A stretch of DNA of 64,000 nt from Caulobacter endophyticus (GTDB taxonomy: Bacteria > Pseudomonadota > Alphaproteobacteria > Caulobacterales > Caulobacteraceae): the NCBI RefSeq assembly GCF_029543245.1, contig NZ_JARQWV010000020.1:54345-118344 (forward strand), in the 5' to 3' direction. The position numbers and the translations under genes were made by a program. Below are positions 56,363 to 64,000 of this stretch, one piece after another (position 1 is the first letter of the stretch; each line of letters begins with the position of its first letter). The notes under the pieces were generated by a model. The model saw nothing but the letters and a program-made list of their open reading frames with translations, did no database searches and was not told the DNA's origin.

Positions 56363-56845
56363 TTACTGCACCAGCGGTGCGCGCGAGGGGTCCTGCCGGA
56401 CGATCTCGCGGATGCCGACCAGGGTGGTGAACGAGCGCACCCGGCGGTCGTCGTTCAGAACCTCGTTGGTGAAAGCCTCGTAGGCCTCCATGGTCGGTAC
56501 GGTGACCAGCAGGACGAAGTCGGTGCTGCCGGTGACGTGCCAGGCGCTGAGCACCTCCTTGCGGGCCGCCACCCCGGCGGCGAAGGCGTTGTAGATGGCG
56601 CTGCCTTCGCGCTCCATCTGCACTAAGACATGCATGGTCAGGCCGGCGTTGAGACGCGCAGGATCGACGATGGCGACGTCGGCGACGATCACGCCTTCCT
56701 TGCGCAGACGCCGCAGGCGGCGCAGCACCGCGCTTTCCGACAGGCCCACCTTTTCGGCTAGGCTGCGGGCCGGTTCGAGATTGTCGCGGCGGACCAGTTC
56801 CAGCAGCCGGCGGTCGAAGTTGTCGAGGGTGACGGATTTCGTCAT
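56363..56845 (-). CDS. Lrp/AsnC-family regulator
   Basis: 160 residues. N-terminal HTH (NFDRRLLELVRRDNLEPARSLAEKVGLSESAVLRRLRRL) and C-terminal RAM ligand domain (VAIVDPARLNAGLTMHVLVQME... with ending DRRVRSFTTLVGIREI). Lrp-type proteins respond to amino acids. Start ATG 56845. It is divergent from the RhtA-type exporter with an 84-base gap and probably controls it, as is common for amino-acid exporters. Confidence 0.94.
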   Translation of the reverse strand: MTKSVTLDNFDRRLLELVRRDNLEPARSLAEKVGLSESAVLRRLRRLRKEGVIVADVAIVDPARLNAGLTMHVLVQMEREGSAIYNAFAAGVAARKEVLSAWHVTGSTDFVLLVTVPTMEAYEAFTNEVLNDDRRVRSFTTLVGIREIVRQDPSRAPLVQ

Positions 56846-56929
56846 CTGGCCTGCCTATCTCGCCTGTTTTGGGCGGTATACGACGAATTTCGGCGAGAAG
56901 CGCCAGGCATCCGGTATTAGGTTGCGCTC

Positions 56930-57844
56930 ATGTCCGCCGCCGCCATCCGCCGTCCCGCGCTCGACGCGCTGTTGCCCTATGCGGCCCTGTTCGGCGGCAT
57001 GGTGACGCTGGCCGGCGGCACGTCCTTCGCCAAGACCCTGTTCCCGGCGGTGGGCGCCCAGGGTGTCTCGGCCTATCGCGTCGGCTTCGCGGCCGTACTG
57101 CTGCTGCTGCTGTGGCGGCCGTGGCGGTTCCGCCTGACGCGCCAGGATCTTCTCGGCGTCGCGTTCTATGGCGCGGCGACCGGGGTGATGAACCTCTGCT
57201 TCTATATGGCGCTGCGGACCATTCCGCTGGGCGTGGCCATCGCCATCGAGTTCCTCGGCCCGCTGACCCTGTCGCTGTTGCATGCGCGCAAGGTCAGCCA
57301 CTTCCTGTGCATCGGTCTGGCCGCGTTCGGCCTGCTGCTGCTGCTGCCTCTGAAGCTGGGCGGGCCGGCGCTCGATCCGGTCGGCGTGGGTTGCGCCCTG
57401 GCGGCGGCCGTCTGCTGGGCGCTCTACATCATCGCCGGCAAGCGTATCGGCCATCTGCACGGCGGCCGCTCGGTGGCCATGGGCATGAGCGTCGCGGCCC
57501 TTATCGTCGTGCCGTTCGGCGTCGCCTCGGCCGGCGCGACCCTGCTCGACCCGCACCTGATGCTGCTGGGCCTGGTGGTCGCCGTCTGCTCCAGCGCCGT
57601 GCCCTATTCGCTGGAGATGGTCGCCCTCAAGCGCATCCCCAAGCGCACCTTCGGGGTCATGCTCAGCGTCGAGCCGGCGATCGGCGCCATAGCCGGCCTG
57701 CTGGTGCTGTCCGAGCACCTGTCGCTGCAGCAGTGGGCCGCCATCGCCTGCATCGTCGCCGCCTCGGCCGGCGCCATCCTGACGACCACGCCCGAGAACG
57801 CCGTGGTCGAGGATCCCGAGGCGCTGGAACGGCCTGGGGCCTGA
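56930..57844 (+). CDS. rhtA: EamA-family threonine/homoserine exporter (RhtA type)
   Basis: 304 residues and ten membrane helices from two EamA repeats. RhtA-like features: GGTSFAKTLFPAVGAQGVSAYRV, the helix-4 area MNLCFYMALRTIPLGVAIAIEFLGPL and the second repeat's end PYSLEMVALKRIPKRTFGVMLSVEPAIGA. It should export small amino acids such as threonine or homoserine. Start ATG 56930. Divergent from the Lrp gene. The subfamily is likely; the substrate is by homology only. Confidence 0.85.
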   Translation: MSAAAIRRPALDALLPYAALFGGMVTLAGGTSFAKTLFPAVGAQGVSAYRVGFAAVLLLLLWRPWRFRLTRQDLLGVAFYGAATGVMNLCFYMALRTIPLGVAIAIEFLGPLTLSLLHARKVSHFLCIGLAAFGLLLLLPLKLGGPALDPVGVGCALAAAVCWALYIIAGKRIGHLHGGRSVAMGMSVAALIVVPFGVASAGATLLDPHLMLLGLVVAVCSSAVPYSLEMVALKRIPKRTFGVMLSVEPAIGAIAGLLVLSEHLSLQQWAAIACIVAASAGAILTTTPENAVVEDPEALERPGA

Positions 57845-57853
57845 GGCTCGAGG

Positions 57854-58156
57854 TCAGTGGCAGGGGCCGATATCGCGGCCCTCCAGGTCGCTGACGAACA
57901 CCTCGGGATCGACCCGCATCCGAGTTTCACCGCCAGCATAGGCGTCGCCGGGACCAAGGCCGTGGCGGAAGCTCAGCACGGCCGTGCGTCCGCGGTGCTC
58001 GACGACGACACGCCGGCCGCGGTCGGTGGGGCGCAGGGTGACGGGGTCCTCGTCCGGGCACGCGATGGTCCGGGCCCGGTCGTCCGCGAGGTAGGTCGGC
58101 CCGCAGGCCGCGAGTGAAAGGCCGGCGACCAGGGCCACGTAGACGCACATTCGCAT
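57854..58156 (-). CDS. Small lipoprotein, possibly MliC-like
   Basis: 100 residues with a lipobox (VYVALVAGLSLAAC). The mature part has Cys at IACPDEDPV and at the end (GRDIGPCH). The pattern with an early Cys, RRVVVEHRGRTAVLSFR, an AGGETRMRVDPEVFVSD stretch and a last Cys is reminiscent of MliC lysozyme inhibitors, but that is a guess. Start ATG 58156, immediately after the stop of the serine hydrolase gene (58157), so the two may be one transcript. Convergent with rhtA. Confidence 0.68.
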   Translation of the reverse strand: MRMCVYVALVAGLSLAACGPTYLADDRARTIACPDEDPVTLRPTDRGRRVVVEHRGRTAVLSFRHGLGPGDAYAGGETRMRVDPEVFVSDLEGRDIGPCH

Positions 58157-59293
58157 TCAGGGCGCCTCGACCGGTGTCAGGCGGCTGTATTCCCAGGCCC
58201 AGGGCATGCCGGTCTCGCCCAACGCCGCCTTGACCAGCGAGGGGAATATCCGCTGGCCGTCACCGCTGTTGGTCAGGATCACCACGCAGCGCCGGCGCTT
58301 CTCGACGCAGACAAGCATGTTGTCGGTGATGTCGTTGTGGCCGCCCTTGAAGAAGGCCCGGCCCTGCGGTCCCTCGAAGGTGACGACGCCGACGCCGGCC
58401 GCCAGCTTGATATTGGCGTTGTCGGAGTTGGTCTCCTCGGTGAAGGTCGGGAATTCCGAGCGCGAGACGATCGGCAGGGCGCCCCGGGCGAACTCGGCGC
58501 GGGCCTTCTTCGACAGCCCCCAGCCGCCGGCCATGGCCGCCGCCAGCCTGCCCATGTCGTCGATGGTGGTGTCGAGCGAGCCGGCGGCCTTGACGCTGGA
58601 GCGGTCGTCGTGCGGCTGCCATTTGCCGCCTTCCTCGCGGCCGTCGGCGATGTCGGGGGCGAAGTCGTCGCGCCAGACCATGCCCGAGCGGCTCATGCCC
58701 AGGGGCTGGAACAGCCGCCCGTCCATGTCGGCGCCGACCTTGATCCCGAGGCCCTGCTCGATGACGAACTGCATCAGGTTGATGCCCTCGCCCGCATAGG
58801 CGTAGCGGCTGCCGGGCTCGAACTTGATGTCGAGCTTCTCGTCGGGGTTCAGCCAGCGGAAGTTCGGAAAGCCCGCCGAGTGGGTGAGCAGGATGCGCGG
58901 CGTGATCTTGCGCCAGCGCTCGTCGCCGGCAAGGTCGGCATAGGCCTTGTAGTCGGGCAGGGGCTTGGGAAGGTAGGTCGCGATCGGCGTGTCGAGGTCG
59001 AGTCTGCCCTCGTCGACCAGCATCATGACGTAGTAGGCGAACACCGCCTTGGTGATCGAGGCGGCGTACATCACCGTCTGGGGCTTGAGGGGATCGCCCT
59101 TCTCGTTGCGCACGCCCTGTGCGGTCACATGCGCCACCTTGCCGTCCTCGATCAGCGCCACGGCCACGCCGGGGACCTTGCCGAGGGCCATCAGCCGGGC
59201 GACTTCGGCGTCGAGTTTGTGATTTTCGGCGTGCGCCGACCCGGCGGCCAAGCACAAGGCGGCGGCCGCCCATGCCAGAGACTTTCCACGCAT
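58157..59293 (-). CDS. Secreted serine hydrolase, beta-lactamase/PBP-like fold
   Basis: 378 residues with a signal peptide (MRGKSLAWAAAALCLAAGSAHA). The active-site motif is SITK in VMYAASITKAVFAYYVM, and the second motif region reads SRYAYAGEGINLMQFV (Tyr retained). Late HNDITDN may be the third box. A class C-type beta-lactamase-family enzyme of unknown substrate. Start ATG 59293; an in-frame ATG at 59320 gives a less typical signal. It is followed at once by the small lipoprotein gene. Confidence 0.86.
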   Translation of the reverse strand: MRGKSLAWAAAALCLAAGSAHAENHKLDAEVARLMALGKVPGVAVALIEDGKVAHVTAQGVRNEKGDPLKPQTVMYAASITKAVFAYYVMMLVDEGRLDLDTPIATYLPKPLPDYKAYADLAGDERWRKITPRILLTHSAGFPNFRWLNPDEKLDIKFEPGSRYAYAGEGINLMQFVIEQGLGIKVGADMDGRLFQPLGMSRSGMVWRDDFAPDIADGREEGGKWQPHDDRSSVKAAGSLDTTIDDMGRLAAAMAGGWGLSKKARAEFARGALPIVSRSEFPTFTEETNSDNANIKLAAGVGVVTFEGPQGRAFFKGGHNDITDNMLVCVEKRRRCVVILTNSGDGQRIFPSLVKAALGETGMPWAWEYSRLTPVEAP

Positions 59294-59346
59294 TTCCAGA
59301 GGCCCCACGGTTGCGCGCACCCTCGCGCCGGGCGACCTTGGAGCCC

Positions 59347-59724
59347 ATGGGCGTCATTTTCAACCGCCGCTTGCTGCTGGCCGGGCTGCTGCTTTCAGGA
59401 TGCGCGACCGTTCCGTCGCGCCCGCCGCGCCTGCTGCCGGGCGATCCGGAGCTGTATGGGGAGCTGGAGCCGCTGCTGGGCGCTCGCGCCGAGACCGACG
59501 GCCTGGTCATCCGCCTGTCGTCGCGGGGCTGCCTGCGCAAGGAGGACCTGCGGTTCTTCGTCGATCGGGCCCATAAGATCCCCGACCTGGCCTTCGCCCG
59601 TCGACGTCTGGAGGCCTGCAAGGCCGCCGCGCCGGGCGAGGCGGAGGTCACGTTCAGCTGGACCGAGCTTGGGATCGCGGGCGCGACGGCCGTGCGGCTG
59701 CTCAATCCGCTCGGGAAGGGCTGA
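59347..59724 (+). CDS. Small lipoprotein, second member of the family
   Basis: 125 residues with a lipoprotein signal (FNRRLLLAGLLLSGC). It shares with the 49620-50012 protein the order VIRLSSRGCLRKEDL, LEACKAAAPGE and VRLLNPLGKG. The two probably have the same fold with one disulphide. Start ATG 59347. It stands between divergent and convergent genes and gives no hint of function. Overlap with the neighbouring thioesterase stop is nil (adjacent). Confidence 0.72.
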   Translation: MGVIFNRRLLLAGLLLSGCATVPSRPPRLLPGDPELYGELEPLLGARAETDGLVIRLSSRGCLRKEDLRFFVDRAHKIPDLAFARRRLEACKAAAPGEAEVTFSWTELGIAGATAVRLLNPLGKG

Positions 59725-60144
59725 TCACCCCTTGGGCGTGAAGCGCTCGACCATCCAGGGCAGCACCCGGGCGGGACGCTTGGCGGCGATGTCGATCAGC
59801 ACCCAGTCGGTGCGGCTCTGGGCGCACATCTCGCCGTCGGGGCCGTCGATGCGGACATAGCGCTCGAAGCGCGGGCCCTTCAGCTCGCCCACCCACGTGT
59901 AGCCGGTGGCGACCTCGTGCGGCAGCAGTTCGCGGCGGTAGTCGATCTCGTGGCGGCGGGCGACCCAGCTCCAGGGAGCCCGCTCCTCTTCCGAGGCCCA
60001 GGCTTCCCAATGCGCGATCGCCAGGTCCTGGGCCCAGCCCAGATAGACCACGTTGTTGACGTGGCCGTTGGCGTCGATGTCCGACGCCTTCGGCTCGAAG
60101 GTCAGGGGGAAGGCGTCCGCGGGCGGGACGAAGAGGCGGCTCAC
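59725..60144 (-). CDS. Acyl-CoA thioesterase (4HBT/hotdog fold)
   Basis: 139 residues. Hotdog-fold thioesterase, recognised from the N-terminal DIDANGHVNNVVYLGWAQDLAIAHW (with the Asp and His of the 4HBT motif), then RRHEIDYRRELLPHEVATGYTWVG. The family hydrolyses acyl-CoA thioesters; chain length unknown. Start ATG 60144, 4 bases after the glutaredoxin stop, so it is last in the bolA / AKR-like / grxD run on the minus strand. Confidence 0.88.
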   Translation of the reverse strand: MSRLFVPPADAFPLTFEPKASDIDANGHVNNVVYLGWAQDLAIAHWEAWASEEERAPWSWVARRHEIDYRRELLPHEVATGYTWVGELKGPRFERYVRIDGPDGEMCAQSRTDWVLIDIAAKRPARVLPWMVERFTPKG

Positions 60145-60148
60145 CCGG

Positions 60149-60490
60149 TCAGGCCGAGATGACGCCCTGTTCGATCAGGAACGACTTCAGTTCGCCCGAC
60201 TGGAACATCTCGCGGACGATGTCGCTGCCGCCGACGAACTCGCCCTTCACATAGAGCTGGGGAATGGTCGGCCAGTCGGTGAAGGTCTTGATGCCCTGAC
60301 GCAGTTCGTCGTCCTGCAGCACGTCGACGCCGACGAACTCGACGCCCAGGTGGTCGAGGATCTGCACGGCCACCGACGAGAAGCCGCAGCGCGGCTGGTC
60401 GGGCACGCCCTTCATGAACAGCACGACGGGGTGTTCGGCCACCGTCTTGGCGATGAACTCGAGGGCGGGGGAGGCGGCGACTTCAGTCAT
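60149..60490 (-). CDS. grxD: Monothiol glutaredoxin (CGFS type)
   Basis: 113 residues. Fe-S-carrying monothiol glutaredoxin with CGFS at 35-38 ([19 protein letters not shown]), plus [27 protein letters not shown] motif (here [20 protein letters not shown]). It binds a [2Fe-2S] cluster with glutathione and works with BolA proteins, whose gene is upstream in the same run. Start ATG 60490. It is 53 bases after the aldo-keto-like gene stop. Confidence 0.96.
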   Translation of the reverse strand: MTEVAASPALEFIAKTVAEHPVVLFMKGVPDQPRCGFSSVAVQILDHLGVEFVGVDVLQDDELRQGIKTFTDWPTIPQLYVKGEFVGGSDIVREMFQSGELKSFLIEQGVISA

Positions 60491-60543
60491 GGGGAGGCAT
60501 TCCTTGGCGGTAACCCCTCAGCTAGGCGCCGGAAGGCCCCTGG

Positions 60544-61434
60544 TCAAGCGCGGCGCTTGGTTCCGGCGGCCTGTTCGGCCGAAAACCGCGCCATCTCGAT
60601 CTGGGCGGCGCAGCCGGTCGGCAGGTCGCGCTCGACCACGGCGGCCAGGGCCTCCAGCTTGTCGCGCTTGGTGGTGATCACCTGCACCGTGGCCAGGGAG
60701 GGTTCGGTCAGGGCGTAGCCGAGGCACAGTTCCTGGCCGGTCCAGCCGGTGGTGCTGTCGAGAAAGTCGTAGCCGCCGAGATTGGTCAGCGGATCGGTGC
60801 GGCGGCGCCAGAGCGAGGGCTTCTTGAAGATCGGCTTGGCTTCGCGCTCGCGGATGCTCTGTGGCCAGAAGTCCTCGCCGATCACGGCCACGTCGCGGGT
60901 GACGGCGCTGCGGATGCGGTTGCGCTCGGCCCAGCCGGACGAGATGTTGAACGGCGCGGCCAGGGCGTCGAACACGCCGCCGGCCAGGTGACGGTCCTGG
61001 CTCTCGCCGCGGCTAGCCAGCCCGAGAGACTGGATCAGCCCCGACTGGCGCAGGCCCAGCAGCGCGGCCATCGCGTTCGGCGGGAAGGCCGAGCCGGGGT
61101 CGTCGACGGTCACGAGGTCGACATAGGACAGGCCGCAGCGTTCGACGGCCACGTCCACCAGGTCGTGGATCGCCTGGGCGCTCAGCAGCTCGCCGCCGCT
61201 GCGCAGGCGCCATCCCACGAACAGCAGCCGCCGCTCGATCGTGGTCAGCGACTCGCCCACGCCCTCCAGAAGGGCGTTGGACGAACCGTGGACCTCGAAG
61301 CTGTTGATGCCTGCTTCCAGCGCCGTGAAGATCAGGTTGCGCCAGTCCTTGCCGCTCATGCGCGGATGGTCGGCGAGCCGCAGCGTCACCGCCGAGATCG
61401 CCATGCCCGCCTTGCCGAAAGGACGATAGCGCAA
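60544..61434 (-). CDS. Aldo/keto-reductase-fold protein lacking the catalytic tetrad
   Basis: 296 residues of the AKR barrel type. The N-terminus begins YRPFGKAGMAISAVTLRL. Expected tetrad Asp-Tyr-Lys-His is not present: the usual FDTAxxYG region reads INSFEVHGSSN (Tyr replaced by His), the TK strand reads LFVGWRLR, and the LLxxH strand reads VDLVTVDDPG. The late nucleotide-type motif (VQVITTKRDKLEAL) remains partly. It may bind a ligand but not act as a normal reductase. It lies between bolA (6 bases) and grxD (53 bases) on one transcript. Confidence 0.82.
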   Translation of the reverse strand: MRYRPFGKAGMAISAVTLRLADHPRMSGKDWRNLIFTALEAGINSFEVHGSSNALLEGVGESLTTIERRLLFVGWRLRSGGELLSAQAIHDLVDVAVERCGLSYVDLVTVDDPGSAFPPNAMAALLGLRQSGLIQSLGLASRGESQDRHLAGGVFDALAAPFNISSGWAERNRIRSAVTRDVAVIGEDFWPQSIREREAKPIFKKPSLWRRRTDPLTNLGGYDFLDSTTGWTGQELCLGYALTEPSLATVQVITTKRDKLEALAAVVERDLPTGCAAQIEMARFSAEQAAGTKRRA

Positions 61435-61440
61435 GGTGCG

Positions 61441-61677
61441 TTACTCCGCCGGAGCCGCGGTTTCGAGCGCCAGGGCGTGCAGCTCGCCGCCCAGAACGTC
61501 GGCCAGGGCGCGGTTGACCATCTGGTGCTGCTTGACGCGATTGAGGCCGCGGAAGGCGGGCGAGACGATGCGCGCCTTGTAGTGATCGCCGTCGCCGGCG
61601 AGGTCGGTCAGCACGATCTCGGAATCCGGGAAGGCCGCGTTCAGGCGGGCTTCGAGCACGTCGGGCGACATGGGCAT
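61441..61677 (-). CDS. BolA-family protein
   Basis: 78 residues, a small BolA-type fold (DVLEARLNAAFPDSEIVLTD, then DGDHYKARIVSPAFRGLNRVKQHQMVNRALADVLGGELHALAL). It includes the conserved helix-turn region with His (VKQHQM). BolA proteins form heterodimers with monothiol glutaredoxins in iron-sulphur trafficking; the glutaredoxin gene is two genes downstream, supporting this. Start ATG 61677; a Met at 61671 is possible. It is first in the run to grxD. Confidence 0.93.
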   Translation of the reverse strand: MPMSPDVLEARLNAAFPDSEIVLTDLAGDGDHYKARIVSPAFRGLNRVKQHQMVNRALADVLGGELHALALETAAPAE

Positions 61678-61859
61678 GGGCGGATTCTCCGATCCTCGAA
61701 GGGGCTGTATGCCCCGTAAACCTTAAGATCGCGCATATGGCGGGCGTCGCGGCAGGAAGCAATCGCCGGAAAGGCGAGTTGGCGTCACTGAGCACGCTTG
61801 ACGATAACGCGATTTCACGTACCAATCACGCATCCGTGAATCTTTCGTGAGGTGGCGTG

Positions 61860-62495
61860 ATGCGCTGGTCTGGAGCCGTGTTTGCGGCGGCGGCCTCAAC
61901 CATGTTGAGCGGGTGCGCGCTGGTCGTGTCCGAAGGGCCTTGGTTCGGTCCTGACGACGCGCGTGGCGCGCCCGAACTGCGGCAGGGCCTGTGGGTCGAT
62001 GCCGCAGGCGAGGCGTGTCGCCCCCAGGCCGATCGCCCGCTCAGGCTTTGGCGCGGATGCGACATCCTGCTGATCCGCGGCGCAGAGTATCTGGCGCTTG
62101 AGCGCCGCAAGGAGCGTTGGACCTGGGCGCCGCAAACCGTGCTGCTGGCCGGTGGCGATCCGGCGGTGCTGCAATGGCGCGTCAATCAGAATGAGGGTTC
62201 GCCCAACACTTACGCCGGTGTGGAGCCCACGAACTTCGACGCGGAAGGACGCGTGACCGCTCTCTACTTCTGGGCGGTCACCTGCGAGCAGCACGTTGCG
62301 GCGGGCGGCGACGGCAAGCGCCCGCTTCATCCGGGGCTGAAGAGGCGCGACTCGAATGGCGAGTGCGAGGCCGAGAGTCGCGAGGCGCTTTTCGCGGCGG
62401 CCAAGGTGGGCAAGCCATCCAGAGACCAGGCGGCGAACGCGTGGCGTTGGATCCGAGAAGCGCGGCCCGACGATTTCGCGCCGACGCCCCGATAG
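61860..62495 (+). CDS. Lipoprotein of unknown function (211 residues)
   Basis: Starts MRWSGAVFAAAASTMLSGC with a lipobox Cys. The mature domain contains WRGCDILLIRGAEYLALERRKERW, a central YFWAVTCEQHVAAGGDGKRP and NGECEAESREALF, with four to five Cys. No family recognised. An in-frame GTG just before the ATG (61857) is possible. It is divergent from the bolA run, 182 bases away. Confidence 0.7.
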   Translation: MRWSGAVFAAAASTMLSGCALVVSEGPWFGPDDARGAPELRQGLWVDAAGEACRPQADRPLRLWRGCDILLIRGAEYLALERRKERWTWAPQTVLLAGGDPAVLQWRVNQNEGSPNTYAGVEPTNFDAEGRVTALYFWAVTCEQHVAAGGDGKRPLHPGLKRRDSNGECEAESREALFAAAKVGKPSRDQAANAWRWIREARPDDFAPTPR

Positions 62496-62608
62496 GCGCC
62501 GCCAGGCCGCCGGGGCGGCGCGCTGTGGTTGCGCAGATAAGGTCCGGATGCTCAAACCGTGAAACAGCGCCCTTGGCGCGCTCCGCCGGGCGAAACGGGA
62601 AAGTTTCG

Positions 62609-63523
62609 ATGCGTATGACCCTTGCTGCTGTCGCGGCCGCCGTCCTGGCCGGCCTCGCCGCGCCCGCCCTGGCCGGTCCCGGCGACCTGGCCCTGGACGA
62701 TGTGAAGACCCTGTCGGCCGACGCCATGCAGGGAAGGGCGCCGGGTACGCCGGGATCGCAGTTGGCGCGGACCTATATCCTCGAGCGCTTCAAGCTGATC
62801 GGCCTGGCTCCGATCGGAGAAGGCTTCGAGCAGCCGTTCCGCTTCACCCGCAAGGACGGGACGACGATCACCGGCGTCAATCTGGTGGCCCGCATCAAGG
62901 GGAGGGCCCCGGACGGCAAGGCTCTGGTGGTCACCGCCCACTACGACCATGTCGGGGTGAAGAACGGCCAGATCTACAACGGCGCCGACGACAACGCCTC
63001 GGGCGTGGCGGGTCTGCTGGCGGTGGCCGAGGCCTTCAAGGTAAAGCCGCCGAAGCATGACGTGCTGATCGTGGCGCTTGACGCCGAGGAGGGCGGTCTG
63101 CGCGGCGCCAAGGCCTTCGTGGCCCAGCCGCCCATTCCGCTGTCGGCCATCGGGCTGAACGTCAATTTCGACATGCTGAGCAAGAACGCCAAGGGCGAGC
63201 TCTATGCCGCGGGGGCCGCGCCCCAGCCGGCCCTGAAGCCGATCCTCGAGGCGGTGGCCAGGACCGCGCCGGTCAAGCTGAAGCTGGGCCACGACACCGA
63301 CGCCGAGGGCAAGGAAAGCAACTGGACCACGCAGTCCGACCACGGGGCCTTCGCCGAGAAGGGCGTGCCGTGGGTCTATTTCGGGGTCGAGGATCACCCC
63401 GAGTACCACCAGCCCACCGACGACTTCGAAACCATCCCGCAGGCGTTCTTCCAGGCCTCGGTGGCGACGGTGATCCAGGCGACGCGAGCCTTCGACGAGC
63501 GGCTGGGGGACGTGGCGCGTTAG
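62609..63523 (+). CDS. Secreted M28-family zinc aminopeptidase-like peptidase
   Basis: 304 residues with a signal peptide (MTLAAVAAAVLAGLAAPALAG). The M28 zinc ligands are visible: AHYDHVG, YNGADDNASGVAGLL, the Glu-Glu of LDAEEGGLRG, NFDMLSK and a late EDHPEYHQPTDDF. It should remove N-terminal residues from periplasmic peptides. Start ATG 62609. It is followed by a block of repeats to the window end. Confidence 0.92.
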   Translation: MRMTLAAVAAAVLAGLAAPALAGPGDLALDDVKTLSADAMQGRAPGTPGSQLARTYILERFKLIGLAPIGEGFEQPFRFTRKDGTTITGVNLVARIKGRAPDGKALVVTAHYDHVGVKNGQIYNGADDNASGVAGLLAVAEAFKVKPPKHDVLIVALDAEEGGLRGAKAFVAQPPIPLSAIGLNVNFDMLSKNAKGELYAAGAAPQPALKPILEAVARTAPVKLKLGHDTDAEGKESNWTTQSDHGAFAEKGVPWVYFGVEDHPEYHQPTDDFETIPQAFFQASVATVIQATRAFDERLGDVAR

Positions 63524-63970
63524 GGCGTCTGAAGCCGTTCTCCTCCGGCCCGTCCTCCCAGATGCTCCCCCTGAAGGGGGAGCTGTCGGCCCCGGGTCCG
63601 GCCAAAGGCCGGCCCGAGGATAAACTCCGCCGACTGAGGGGGAAGGGATTGTTGCTGTTCAGGGCGCGTCGACCTCATCAGACACTTCCCCCTCCGGCCC
63701 TTCGGGCCACCTCCCCCTTCAGGGGGAGGATCTTGCGCGACGAACCTCCCCCCGTGGGGAGGCGGCCGAAGGCCGGTGGGGGGACGGTTTCAGCTTTCGA
63801 GGTGGTGGCTGGTTTCGTGATCGCACCCCCCACCGATCGCTGCGCGATCGCCTCCCCCACAGGGGGAGGTTCCTTGAGGTTGGGCGCGGGTTCGCGGTCT
63901 CCCGCGTTCGCACGCGTTAGGTCGGGGAGGCGCGGAGCGGCCGGGCGGAGCCCGGAGACCGTGATTTGTT
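63524..63970. repeat. Gene-free block of GC-rich hairpin repeats
   Basis: No gene is supported in these 447 bases. They contain a hairpin CTCCCCCTGAAGGGGGAG (63565-63582), the inverse pair around 63688-63726 (TCCGGCCCTTCGGGCCACC), one forward copy of the 8.2-kb repeat (63740-63810, with GGTGGGGGGACGGTTTCAGC) and one inverted copy (63822-63872, CACCCCCCACCGATCGCTGC and CCTCCCCCACAGGGGGAGG). The forward and inverted copies face each other, so the block can fold on itself. Confidence 0.75.
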
Positions 63971-64000
63971 TTAGCGTTTCGGCTTCGTCGACCGCTCCGC
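63971..64000 (-). CDS. Possible 3' end of a minus-strand gene (cut by window edge)
   Basis: Read on the minus strand, the last 30 bases give AERSTKPKR followed by a TAA stop. The basic end, and the T-rich stretch just after the stop (TAAAACAAAT on the minus strand), are what a gene end often looks like here. Nine codons cannot prove a gene; the sequence beyond the edge is needed. Confidence 0.25.
   Translation of the reverse strand, partial: AERSTKPKR

Noticed and set aside
63524..64000. Short open frames in the terminal repeat block
   Set aside because: They are made of the hairpin repeats and read Arg/Gly/Pro-rich; only the last 30 bases might be a gene end.

Overview
This is a high-GC, gene-dense chromosomal window from an alphaproteobacterium, most likely Caulobacter or a close relative in the Caulobacterales. 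The evidence is the recA-alaS neighbourhood, an alphaproteobacterial LexA box (GAAC-N7-GAAC) in front of recA, a large share of TonB receptors, two-component proteins and serine hydrolases, and short GC-rich palindromic repeats between genes. I found no rRNA or tRNA genes, no CRISPR array, no transposase, no integrase and no prophage. The assignment rests on protein features recognised by eye; no database was searched.

Layout. 0-7.9 kb: the 3' end of a TonB receptor, a Tat-type PhoD phosphatase, a GAF/PAS hybrid histidine kinase, a PAS-EAL c-di-GMP phosphodiesterase and SOS-controlled recA. 7.9-16.6 kb: repeats, two small secreted or membrane proteins, alaS, a nested repeat cluster, a serine hydrolase, a degenerate nuclease-like protein and a ComEC-type metallo-beta-lactamase protein. 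16.8-22.9 kb: a compact co-directional cluster (isochorismatase-like hydrolase, XapX, YtcJ-type amidohydrolase with a Cys/His tail, DoxX, outer-membrane channel, DUF1275, AraC regulator). This is the best candidate here for an uncharacterised pathway. 22.9-27.5 kb: an alpha/beta-hydrolase-like protein without its nucleophile, then a LuxR-type regulator overlapping a very large propeller sensor kinase.

27.5-43.1 kb: lipoproteins, AEC and APC transporters, serine hydrolase, PilZ, patatin, a TonB-like protein, icd, a membrane hybrid kinase, a SugE/Gdx exporter with a possible RNA switch, a beta-lactamase-fold lipoprotein lacking catalytic residues, and TrmJ. 43.3-49.4 kb: a second TonB receptor, then a LysR gene divergent from frmA and fghA (glutathione-dependent formaldehyde oxidation), with a 130-bp inverted-repeat element between the two enzyme genes. 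49.6-56.9 kb: rpsD, a zinc-ribbon protein, htpX, a CPA2 antiporter, a sialidase-like secreted protein behind a LacI-type palindrome, and an Lrp gene divergent from an RhtA-type exporter. 57.8-64 kb: small lipoproteins, a serine hydrolase, a bolA / aldo-keto-like / monothiol glutaredoxin / thioesterase run, an M28 peptidase and a terminal block of repeats.

No mobile or defence system is visible. The unusual content is several enzyme-fold proteins that have lost their catalytic residues, two related small lipoproteins at distant sites, the 16.8-22.9 kb cluster, the leader of sugE, and families of inverted repeats at gene ends.
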